Positions 1 to 5,246 of a DNA stretch of 5,246 bases are shown here, in pieces. The DNA comes from Dehalococcoidia bacterium (lineage in GTDB: Bacteria > Chloroflexota > Dehalococcoidia > GIF9 > UBA5629): assembly GCA_016927965.1 (NCBI GenBank), contig JAFGLP010000122.1, forward strand, positions 1 to 5,246. Direction: 5' to 3'. The first letter of the stretch is position 1; every line of letters begins with the position of its first letter. The position numbers were made by a program, and so were the translations under genes. The notes below the pieces were generated by a model, which worked only from the letters and a program-made list of their open reading frames with translations, had not been told where the DNA came from and did no database searches.

Positions 1-720
1 GGTGACAAAATTGCTGGCAGCAGAAGCCAGGAAGACCGCCAGCCCCTTGATATCTTCCTGCGTACCCATCCGGCCGACCGGTATTAATTTTTTGGCATTT
101 TCCGCCACCCTGTCCAGCAGCTCTTTGTTAAGGTTGGTAGCAAAAAAACCCGGCGCAATCAGGTTTACATGGATGTTATACCTGACCAGCTCCATAGCTA
201 TCGTCCTGGTTAAAAGCAAGCCGCCGGCTTTGCTGGCATTGTAATCCGAGGCATTCTTCAACCCTTTAAAAGACGCTCCCGAAGTAACATTGATGATCTT
301 GCCGTGGTTCTGCTTGATCATAACCCTGCCGGCAGCTCGGCAGAAATAAAACATGCCGTCCAGGTTGACGGCAATGGTGTGATGCCACTCTTCGTCGGTA
401 ATATCCACCATGGCCTTGGCGGCGCCGGTAATACCCGCATTGTTTACCAGGATATCAATCTTGCCGAACTTCTCCACCGTCTGGCGGACAACCTCGTCCA
501 CTTCCGCACTTTTGGAAACGTCGCATTTTACAGCCATAGTTTTAACACCCGTTTTAGCTATCTCGTCAGCAGCTTCCCGGCATTTAGCGAAATTCCGGGC
601 GCAGATAACGATATCGGCGCCTACTTCAGCCAGTCCCTCCGCAATGCCGCGGCCGATCCCGCTGTAACCTCCCGTAACTATCGCCGTCTTTCCGTGCAAA
701 TCAAACATTGGTAAAAGCAT
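1..720 (-). CDS. Short-chain dehydrogenase/reductase (SDR-B, FabG-like), 3' end cut by window edge
   Basis: Classical SDR oxidoreductase, probably interconverting a hydroxyl and a keto group on a small or CoA-linked substrate with NAD(P)H in the cytoplasm. The 240 visible codons have no stop. The Rossmann motif TGGYSGIG lies at residues 16-23, D67 sits in the CDVS adenine-pocket motif, NNAG at 93-96, N119, and S147 with the Y160-x3-K164 pair completes the catalytic tetrad. PG at 190-191 is the usual cofactor-loop motif. After beta-2 the sequence reads CARN with R42 and no Asp, which in this family usually means NADP(H) preference (inference). Only about 10-20 residues seem to be missing, since the sequence stops just before the position of the usual terminal GQ..VDGG motif. 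It is the last visible gene of the cluster, 35 bp after the hydroxyacyl-CoA dehydrogenase gene. Substrate unknown: a FabG-type 3-oxoacyl reductase, a gluconate-5-dehydrogenase-like enzyme or a hydroxyacyl-CoA dehydrogenase would all fit. Confidence 0.93.
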   Translation of the reverse strand, partial: MLLPMFDLHGKTAIVTGGYSGIGRGIAEGLAEVGADIVICARNFAKCREAADEIAKTGVKTMAVKCDVSKSAEVDEVVRQTVEKFGKIDILVNNAGITGAAKAMVDITDEEWHHTIAVNLDGMFYFCRAAGRVMIKQNHGKIINVTSGASFKGLKNASDYNASKAGGLLLTRTIAMELVRYNIHVNLIAPGFFATNLNKELLDRVAENAKKLIPVGRMGTQEDIKGLAVFLASAASNFVT

Positions 721-728
721 TAATATTT

Positions 729-734
729 CCTCCT
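729..734 (-). promoter_or_regulatory. Shine-Dalgarno AGGAGG deciding the SDR-B start
   Basis: A perfect AGGAGG lies 8 nt upstream of the ATG at 720. This favours that start over the in-frame ATG at 708 (residue 5), which would sit 20 nt from the site. It is the strongest ribosome binding site in the window. Confidence 0.85.
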
Positions 735-755
735 GATCCAGTAACTTATATAAAT

Positions 756-1619
756 TCACTTCAGATTGGCATACAGCGTATAAAGCCCTTTACCGGCCTT
801 CCTGCCGGTATAACCGATCTCTACCATACGATTCAATATCCGCGCCGGCTTGTATCTCTCCCAGCCGGTCTGCCGGTAAATCCCTTCCAGCGTATCAACA
901 GCCACGTCTATGCCTGTTATATCCACCAGTTCCAGCGGTCCGATCGGCCAGCTCAAGCCCAGCTTCATCATTTTATCGATATCCTCAATTCCTGCCAGAC
1001 CTTCTTCCAACATTTTAGCCGCCTCATTGATAACCAGTGCCAGCACCCTGTTCAATACGAATCCGGGAGAGTCTTTAACCACGATCGCCTCTTTCCCGAT
1101 AGAATGCGCAAATTCAATGCTCTGCCTGACCGTGTCTTCGGAAGTCAGCAGCGTTTTGATAACCTCGATGGCTGGCATGACGGGCACCGGGTACATGAAA
1201 TGCATCCCTATGATTTGCCCCGGTCGGCCGGTTACAGAACCGATCAGACCGATGGGCAGGCCGGAAGTATTGGAAGACAATATTGCATGGGGAGGACAGA
1301 TTGCATCCAGTTTCCGGAACACGTCCAGCTTTATTTCGATCCGCTCAAAAACCGCTTCGATTACGTAGTCGGCATCAGACGCCTGCGCGGCAAGGTCGGT
1401 AGAGATTGTTATTCTATCCAGCATTGCGTCAATATCACTCTGCTGATAGCGGCCTTTTCTCACAAACTTATCAAGACCGGCACGGATTGATTTCATAGCA
1501 CGTTCAAGCGCCACATTATCAACATCCACCAGGGATGTCCGGTAGCCTGCCTGGGTCGACACCTGGGCAATACCATTGCCCAGCGTACCCGCACCTATAA
1601 CGCATACTTTACGTATCAT
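756..1619 (-). CDS. 3-hydroxyacyl-CoA dehydrogenase (Hbd/PaaH type)
   Basis: NAD-dependent oxidation of (S)-3-hydroxyacyl-CoA to 3-oxoacyl-CoA, or the reverse reduction, in the cytoplasm. The protein has 287 residues, close to the usual 280-285 for single-function enzymes. Seen directly: the N-terminal Rossmann motif GAGTLG at 9-14, and D32 after beta-2 for the NAD ribose. Four residues match the catalytic set of human short-chain HAD (S137, H158, E170, N208) with identical spacing: S119, H140, E152 and N190. The C-terminal dimerisation and substrate domain carries the family features PIGPLELVD, GRKAGKG and a final aromatic turn. One oddity is that the usual HFxNP motif after the catalytic His reads HFMYP, with Tyr143 replacing Asn. 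A GGGAG ribosome binding site (1630-1634) lies 10 nt before the ATG. It sits 79 bp after SDR-A and 35 bp before SDR-B, consistent with an acyl-CoA pathway. The acyl substrate is not deducible; hbd and paaH both fit the family, so no symbol is given. Confidence 0.95.
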   Translation of the reverse strand: MIRKVCVIGAGTLGNGIAQVSTQAGYRTSLVDVDNVALERAMKSIRAGLDKFVRKGRYQQSDIDAMLDRITISTDLAAQASDADYVIEAVFERIEIKLDVFRKLDAICPPHAILSSNTSGLPIGLIGSVTGRPGQIIGMHFMYPVPVMPAIEVIKTLLTSEDTVRQSIEFAHSIGKEAIVVKDSPGFVLNRVLALVINEAAKMLEEGLAGIEDIDKMMKLGLSWPIGPLELVDITGIDVAVDTLEGIYRQTGWERYKPARILNRMVEIGYTGRKAGKGLYTLYANLK

Positions 1620-1698
1620 AACTGCAAATCTCCCGGACTCTTAAAACAAGCAGTCACTGGCCGTTAATTTTATACCGAATTCCGGACCGGTTAAAACA

Positions 1699-2484
1699 TT
1701 AAGGAGTATAGCCCAGGTCCCTGGCCCCGTATGAGACCGCAGGGATATGAGCTCCGCCATCAAGGCAAATCTCTTCACCGGTTATATAAGCAGCCTGCTG
1801 AGAGGAGAGAAATACCGTCAATGCAGCGACTTCTTCGGGTTTTCCTATCCTGCCGACAGGTATCATATTGGTCCTCAACCTGAGCACTTCCGCAGGCAGG
1901 TTATTTACCTTGGAAGTACCTATAAGCCCGCACATTATTAGATTGCAGGTAATCCCATCCCTGGAATGCTCCAGCGCTACGGTCCTGGCCAGTCCGGACA
2001 GGCCCGCCTTGCTGGCCGCATAACAGGCCTGGCGATGAATGCCCAGCGCACCCAACGAGGAGATCATGACAATCCGTCCCCATCCTGAAGCCGCCATACC
2101 GGGTAATACAGACGCAGTGCAGTTGAAGGCCCCGACCAGGTTTACGCCCATCTCCCAGTCCCATTTTGCTCCAGTCATTTTTGCTACCGGAGCCCGGTTA
2201 TCTGTTATGCCAGCATTGTTGACCAGTATATCTATTCGCCCCAGCTCTTTCCAGACCTGATCCGTTCCCCGGTTGACTGCTTCCTTATCAGCTATATTGA
2301 AAACAGCGGCAACCGATTTCCTGCCCATACCGATGATCTCATCAGCCAGCGCATTAACACCGTCGCTGATATCATTGACAGCAACATCTGCTCCCGCTCC
2401 AGCCAGGGCCAGGGCGATGGTTTTGCCTATGCCATGGGCTGCCCCGGTAACCAGTGCCACATGTGAAGAAAGATCAATATCCAT
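1699..2484 (-). CDS. Short-chain dehydrogenase/reductase (SDR-A), NAD-type cofactor site
   Basis: Complete 261-residue classical SDR, predicted to be a cytoplasmic NAD(H)-dependent alcohol dehydrogenase or keto-reductase. Motifs seen: TGAAHGIG at 13-20, N37-D38 at the end of beta-2 (an acidic residue here normally selects NAD(H) over NADP(H)), NNAG at 89-92, N115, serines S142/S143, and Y155-x3-K159. The C-terminal LDGG is at 241-244, followed by an unusually long 17-residue tail. The family's PG cofactor-loop motif reads CG here (C185-G186), with the flanking N181 and T190 at normal spacing. An AAGGTG ribosome binding site (2493-2498) lies 8 nt before the ATG. The gene starts 44 bp after the HpaB-like flavoprotein stop. 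It differs from the cluster's other SDR in its cofactor-binding residues, so the two are probably not redundant. The substrate is unknown; a hydroxyacyl-CoA or cyclic alcohol is possible from context only. Confidence 0.94.
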   Translation of the reverse strand: MDIDLSSHVALVTGAAHGIGKTIALALAGAGADVAVNDISDGVNALADEIIGMGRKSVAAVFNIADKEAVNRGTDQVWKELGRIDILVNNAGITDNRAPVAKMTGAKWDWEMGVNLVGAFNCTASVLPGMAASGWGRIVMISSLGALGIHRQACYAASKAGLSGLARTVALEHSRDGITCNLIMCGLIGTSKVNNLPAEVLRLRTNMIPVGRIGKPEEVAALTVFLSSQQAAYITGEEICLDGGAHIPAVSYGARDLGYTP

Positions 2485-2515
2485 CCGTTCCGCACCTTTT
2501 TTCTAAACTGATATG

Positions 2516-2527
2516 CCCGTGCACGGG
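2516..2527. repeat. 12-bp perfect GC-rich palindrome between the flavoprotein and SDR-A
   Basis: CCCGTGCACGGG is a perfect palindrome beginning 1 nt after the HpaB-like stop codon. In RNA it could form a 4-bp GC stem with a TGCA loop, but no U-tract follows, so it is not a standard terminator. It may be a minor processing or stability element, or chance. Confidence 0.35.
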
Positions 2528-2528
2528 T

Positions 2529-3959
2529 TTACGGCTTGATACCGGCCGCCTCTTCAGCAAATTTCTTATATTTTGCAATTTCCGCCTTCTTTTCGGCAAG
2601 TATGGTCATCCTCTCTGCCTGCAATGAACCTTCACCGTGAATGACCAGCACTTCTCTATCCTGGTTCATGGTACGCCTGATCAACTGGAGCATTCTCAGC
2701 CGGTTTTCAGTAGGTATGCCGGCTACTCCACCCAGGTATTTATCAATGTATTTACCTATCTCTGAATTAACAAAATCCTTGTAGGTCGGACCGGTTGCCA
2801 GTATACCTCCGGCTATATCCTGTACGGCTTTAATGCAGTTATGATAATTATCGGCCATGTTATATTTGGCCGTATTGGTAATAGCCGGGTTGGGGACAGC
2901 CACTCCGCCGTGCATGACGTAATCCATGCAGGCTGCCCGGGCCAGTGATTTGAGCGTATCAAGATACATAGTCAGCTCCACCAGGCGCTCTTTTATATGC
3001 GGAACACTCGTAGTGCCGTTGTATTCAGCCATGGCCTGTGCCACACCCAGCTGCAGTTCGGACATGGGAATACGGTAGCTGATGGAAGTATGCCTGTGGA
3101 AGAAGGCAAAATTGTATACCAGCGTCATGGTATGCTCCCATTCACCACACATAAATACACGTTCCCAGGGGACAAACACATCATCAAAGACCACCAGCGA
3201 GTCAGTATGGTTGGTCATCGGTCCGGGGAAATCCAGCGGGCTGGTGCCTACATCCAGGGGATGACAGATCTGTATTACCCCTTTAGTGTTAACGGGGATA
3301 GCAAAGGCCAGAGCATAGTCCTTATCATCCTTCGACATATTACGGCCCGATATGACGAACATCTCGTTAAAATAGGGCGCTCCGCTGATATGCATCTTGG
3401 CCCCTCGCACGATGATGCCTTTGGTGTCTTTGGAAACAACATGCACATAGTAATCGGGATGGGCCTGCTGGGCAGAAGACGGGCGCAGCAGGCGGTTGCC
3501 CTTGACGTCTGTTACTGCAGAGGCTACCGCCAGGTCCTTTTTCTGGAGGTATTTGCGATACTTGTTGGCCCGGTCGATATATTCCTTGTTGCCGATAATA
3601 TTGGCCGTAATGTTTACCGCATTCATCACATCCGCAGCGATATCATGCGTAAAAGGCGTGGTAAACCCGTAGGCCAGCCTGGTGCCTTCCACCATCAATT
3701 CATGTCTTTTCAGCAGGTCTTCCCCGGTCTTTGGCTCATAATAATAGCGGCTGATCATTTCTCCCGTTTCGGGATCTTTGACCGTGGCCAGTTCTTTATA
3801 TTGCGGCATCTCAGCCATTTCATAATCTATGGCCGCCGTATCAACGCACACCTTTAAAATCGGATCAGCGGTGACATCCTTGACCCTTTCTCCACAGATA
3901 TATACCACCCTGTCATCACGAATACTCTCTTTGAACTGTTCAGCCGTCATTAAACCCAT
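2529..3959 (-). CDS. HpaB / 4-hydroxybutyryl-CoA dehydratase superfamily flavoprotein lacking Fe-S ligands
   Basis: A 476-residue protein with the acyl-CoA-dehydrogenase-like fold of this superfamily: N-terminal helical part about 1-140, beta-rich middle about 145-275, C-terminal helical part about 280-476; FAD cofactor expected from family. Similarity to Clostridium aminobutyricum 4-hydroxybutyryl-CoA dehydratase (AbfD, compared from memory) shows in LMTAEQ at the N-terminus, VTDVKGNR (149-156), VRGAK (184-188), LVVFDDVFVP (255-264), HR (288-289), DIAGG (381-385) and HGEGSLQAER (441-450). AbfD binds [4Fe-4S] through C99, C103, H292 and C299. Here only the His persists (H288); the cysteine positions appear to be G98, P102 and Y295. 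The Arg, Tyr and His used by aerobic HpaB hydroxylases also seem absent, and no HpaC flavin reductase is nearby. Family membership is firm but the reaction is unknown. Candidates are a cluster-free dehydratase, a delta-isomerase or another flavin reaction on an acyl-CoA. Databases may call it '4-hydroxyphenylacetate 3-hydroxylase', which I would not trust. Confidence 0.9.
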   Translation of the reverse strand: MGLMTAEQFKESIRDDRVVYICGERVKDVTADPILKVCVDTAAIDYEMAEMPQYKELATVKDPETGEMISRYYYEPKTGEDLLKRHELMVEGTRLAYGFTTPFTHDIAADVMNAVNITANIIGNKEYIDRANKYRKYLQKKDLAVASAVTDVKGNRLLRPSSAQQAHPDYYVHVVSKDTKGIIVRGAKMHISGAPYFNEMFVISGRNMSKDDKDYALAFAIPVNTKGVIQICHPLDVGTSPLDFPGPMTNHTDSLVVFDDVFVPWERVFMCGEWEHTMTLVYNFAFFHRHTSISYRIPMSELQLGVAQAMAEYNGTTSVPHIKERLVELTMYLDTLKSLARAACMDYVMHGGVAVPNPAITNTAKYNMADNYHNCIKAVQDIAGGILATGPTYKDFVNSEIGKYIDKYLGGVAGIPTENRLRMLQLIRRTMNQDREVLVIHGEGSLQAERMTILAEKKAEIAKYKKFAEEAAGIKP

Positions 3960-3968
3960 TTCTCTATA

Positions 3969-3974
3969 CTCCCT
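3969..3974 (-). promoter_or_regulatory. Shine-Dalgarno AGGGAG for the HpaB-like gene
   Basis: AGGGAG lies 9 nt before the ATG at 3959 and would be 18 nt from the next in-frame ATG (residue 4, at 3950). The spacing supports the longer start, giving MGLMTAEQ. Confidence 0.75.
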
Positions 3975-3991
3975 TAAAGATATTATTTGAT

Positions 3992-4012
3992 AAAAACTTA
4001 ACTCCAGTTTTT
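3992..4012. repeat. 7-bp AT-rich inverted repeat between the Fe-S and flavoprotein genes
   Basis: AAAAACT (3992-3998) and AGTTTTT (4006-4012) are perfect inverted arms around a 7-nt loop, starting 3 nt after the Fe-S gene's stop on the transcribed strand. Each arm has a single G or C, so the hairpin is weak. The U-run is part of the stem rather than following it. A leaky attenuator or a chance AT-rich symmetry are both possible. Confidence 0.3.
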
Positions 4013-4015
4013 AAT

Positions 4016-5110
4016 TCAGTCAGGTTTGTTAATCGATTCAACGATAGCCTGGTTCAATTTATGTGAATCGGCATATGGCACCGGGGCATTCTCCCTGTTC
4101 TTTAAACTGATGGCACCGGAAGGGCAAACGCTGACACACAGGCCGCAGCCGATACAGCGCTTGACTTCAAGGCAGGCAATTTCTTCTTTCATTGACAAAG
4201 CATCCATCGGACACCTGGCGATACAATCGCCGCAGCCGATACATTCACCGGCATCCACCTGTGAAATAAAGCCGGAGATCTCTGCCAGTATTCTGACGTC
4301 CCCGGCCTTTTTCATACTCCTGATATTATCGCAGTGGCAGGAACAGCAATTGCAGATAAAGTCCAGGTATTTACCTGTATTGCTGGCGATATGTACCAGG
4401 CCCGCGTCCTCAGAGCGCTGCAGTATTTTACGGGCCTCTTCCCTTGATATAGCTCTTCCCAGCCCGTATTCAGCCATAAAATGCGCTCCCGGCCCGACTG
4501 AAAGGCAGACATCTTTGGGCTTGTCGCATTTATCACCCAGCAGCTCATACATATGGCGGCAGTGGCAAACAACCTGCGTGATATATTCAGCCTTATCAAC
4601 ATATTGCAGTATCCTGTCATAAGGCTGCACAGAAACATCCGACGGGATATCTTTATCCACAGTAAGTACTCGGGCAAAAGCGACCCGCGGCAATATGGAT
4701 GGATCTGAAATCCCGGCCTGCTTGATAAACTCAATATAATCCATGCAAAGACGCGCCATCTTTTTTGCCCGGTCATCGGTCGCGCCTGTGAGCAACTGGT
4801 TCTCGATACTGCCTGGGATGAGAGGAAACATCGTGTAAATCCGTACACCCGAGTATTCACCGGCAAACAGCAAGCCCTTTTGGGCCATCCCTTCCAAATG
4901 CCGGCGCGCCGCCTCCGTGTCAATCTTTAAAATAACGGCCATTTCATCCGCCGTCACAGGTTTATCAGGAAAAGCCACCGCTATCCGGGCATCTTCCTCG
5001 GTAAACATTAAATCCAGCATCTCATATAGTTCCCGGCATTTAATGGCCGGGAACCCCCCGCCTCTCCTTGCTACTGCATCCACCAATTGTTCATAAATCA
5101 ATTTATCCAT
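4016..5110 (-). CDS. Putative winged-helix / dicluster [4Fe-4S] ferredoxin protein with extra Cys motifs
   Basis: A 364-residue soluble protein with 20 cysteines. Residues about 50-95 (TADEMAVILKID, then AARRHLEGMAQKGLL and a short VRIYTMFPL strand) look like a winged helix-turn-helix, leading into an FPLIPG segment. The middle carries C182-x-C184-x10-C195-x6-C202 and a dense CNCCSCHC motif (Cys at 253, 255, 256, 258, 260). The C-terminus is a classic two-[4Fe-4S] ferredoxin: C290-x2-C293-x2-C296-x3-C300-P and C319-x2-C322-x2-C325-x3-C329-P. There is no signal peptide or membrane segment. I recall similar wHTH-CxC-ferredoxin proteins from anaerobes, generally annotated only as 4Fe-4S proteins. 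It leads the cluster, with an AAGGGGA ribosome binding site (5117-5123) 6 nt before the ATG. Likely role is electron transfer to or from a pathway enzyme, perhaps the downstream flavoprotein. A redox-sensing regulator is the alternative, given the wHTH. Both roles are inference. Confidence 0.88.
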   Translation of the reverse strand: MDKLIYEQLVDAVARRGGGFPAIKCRELYEMLDLMFTEEDARIAVAFPDKPVTADEMAVILKIDTEAARRHLEGMAQKGLLFAGEYSGVRIYTMFPLIPGSIENQLLTGATDDRAKKMARLCMDYIEFIKQAGISDPSILPRVAFARVLTVDKDIPSDVSVQPYDRILQYVDKAEYITQVVCHCRHMYELLGDKCDKPKDVCLSVGPGAHFMAEYGLGRAISREEARKILQRSEDAGLVHIASNTGKYLDFICNCCSCHCDNIRSMKKAGDVRILAEISGFISQVDAGECIGCGDCIARCPMDALSMKEEIACLEVKRCIGCGLCVSVCPSGAISLKNRENAPVPYADSHKLNQAIVESINKPD

Positions 5111-5133
5111 AGCTGGTCCCCTTTACTTCTACA

Positions 5134-5148
5134 ATCCACTGACTGGAT
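5134..5148. repeat. Small inverted repeat in the 5' leader of the operon
   Basis: ATCCA (5134-5138) and TGGAT (5144-5148) flank a 5-nt loop in the presumed untranslated leader, about 24 nt upstream of the first start codon. It could form a short hairpin near the ribosome binding site. The stem is only 5 bp, so regulatory meaning is uncertain. Confidence 0.25.
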
Positions 5149-5173
5149 ACGACCAGGCAGATATTTAGTTTGC

Positions 5174-5240
5174 ATAGTAAATATTTTATGTACGAAATAA
5201 TTATATCAACTCTGTCAATATTGATTAAATATGTCAATAT
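5174..5240 (-). promoter_or_regulatory. AT-rich promoter region of the leftward cluster
   Basis: This stretch upstream of the first gene is far richer in A+T than the genes and contains sigma-70/sigma-A-like hexamers reading leftward: TTGACA twice (complement of 5232-5237 and 5213-5218), TATAAT (complement of 5200-5205), TTGATA (complement of 5204-5209) and TAAAAT (complement of 5183-5188). No perfect pair has 17-bp spacing. TTGACA to TATAAT gives 7 or 26 bp, while TTGATA to TAAAAT gives 15 bp. A promoter here is likely from position and composition, but the exact start site is not resolved. Confidence 0.45.
5213..5240. repeat. Two 9-bp direct repeats (TGTCAATAT) with 19-bp period; operator candidate
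   Basis: TGTCAATAT occurs at 5213-5221 and 5232-5240. The same block holds an inverted repeat, ATATTGA (5218-5224), 9-nt spacer, TCAATAT (5234-5240), and the 10-bp palindrome TCAATATTGA (5215-5224). Repeated half-sites next to a promoter are typical of transcription-factor sites, but no known consensus fits; the spacing differs from FNR boxes (TTGAT-N4-ATCAA). Confidence 0.45.
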
Positions 5241-5246
5241 AGGATA

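Noticed and set aside
708..1490. 260-codon open frame on the + strand over the hydroxyacyl-CoA dehydrogenase
   Set aside because: It is antisense to a protein with all catalytic residues in place; its translation is low in recognisable motifs and it has no plausible ribosome binding context.
1620..1698. Possible small gene, promoter or terminator in the 79-bp gap between SDR-A and the hydroxyacyl-CoA dehydrogenase
   Set aside because: Only short chance palindromes (TCCGGA, ACCGGT) and the downstream ribosome binding site are visible.
2997..3857. Long (286-codon) open frame on the + strand antisense to the flavoprotein gene
   Set aside because: It lies wholly inside a gene with clear family motifs, has no recognisable domain, and reads like a codon-bias shadow.
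2529..3959. Calling the flavoprotein a genuine 4-hydroxybutyryl-CoA dehydratase (abfD) or 4-hydroxyphenylacetate 3-monooxygenase (hpaB)
   Set aside because: The cluster-binding cysteines of the first and the catalytic Arg/Tyr/His of the second appear absent, so only superfamily membership is claimed.
3992..4012. Intrinsic terminator after the Fe-S gene
   Set aside because: The stem is almost all A-T and contains the U-run itself; no GC-rich stem followed by a U-tract is present, and the spacing fits read-through in an operon.
4312..4923. 203-codon minus-strand frame overlapping the Fe-S protein gene
   Set aside because: An out-of-frame shadow. The overlapping frame encodes ordered ferredoxin motifs and has a ribosome binding site; this one has neither.
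5204..5237. FNR- or Rex-type operator upstream of the operon
   Set aside because: TTGA and TCAA half-sites are present, but the spacing and flanks do not match TTGAT-N4-ATCAA or the Rex consensus; kept only as an unnamed repeat.

Overview
The window holds one leftward (minus-strand) gene cluster of five protein-coding genes. The last gene runs off the left edge. In transcription order the genes are: an Fe-S protein with an apparent winged-helix N-terminus (5110-4016); a flavoprotein of the HpaB / 4-hydroxybutyryl-CoA dehydratase superfamily (3959-2529); a short-chain dehydrogenase/reductase, SDR-A (2484-1699); a 3-hydroxyacyl-CoA dehydrogenase of the Hbd/PaaH type (1619-756); and a second SDR, SDR-B (720-1, 3' end missing). 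Gaps between genes are 35-79 bp. Each gene has a purine-rich Shine-Dalgarno, and I see no convincing terminator between genes, so one operon is the simplest reading. No tRNA, rRNA, CRISPR array, transposase or integrase is visible, and no non-coding stretch exceeds 300 bp.

The organism is probably an anaerobic bacterium. The dicluster-ferredoxin protein with extra cysteine motifs and the strong AGGAGG-type ribosome binding sites suggest an anaerobic Firmicute (Peptococcaceae or Syntrophomonadaceae-like). A sulfate-reducing or syntrophic deltaproteobacterium cannot be excluded. This is inference from gene content, not a taxonomic assignment.

The enzymes look like parts of an acyl-CoA or hydroxy-acid catabolic route. 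Three different NAD(P)-linked alcohol dehydrogenases (two SDRs and one HAD-type enzyme) accompany one flavoenzyme and one putative electron carrier. The most interesting gene is the flavoprotein. It resembles 4-hydroxybutyryl-CoA dehydratase through much of its length, but it appears to have lost all three cysteine ligands of that enzyme's [4Fe-4S] cluster, and it also lacks the catalytic Arg/Tyr/His of aerobic HpaB hydroxylases. It therefore probably does neither textbook reaction. The first gene's protein, with two ferredoxin clusters and two further Cys-rich motifs, may be its redox partner or a redox-responsive regulator.

The 136 bp upstream of the first gene are AT-rich and carry a promoter-like region. 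It contains two 9-bp direct repeats with a 19-bp period, overlapping an inverted repeat, which is a plausible operator.
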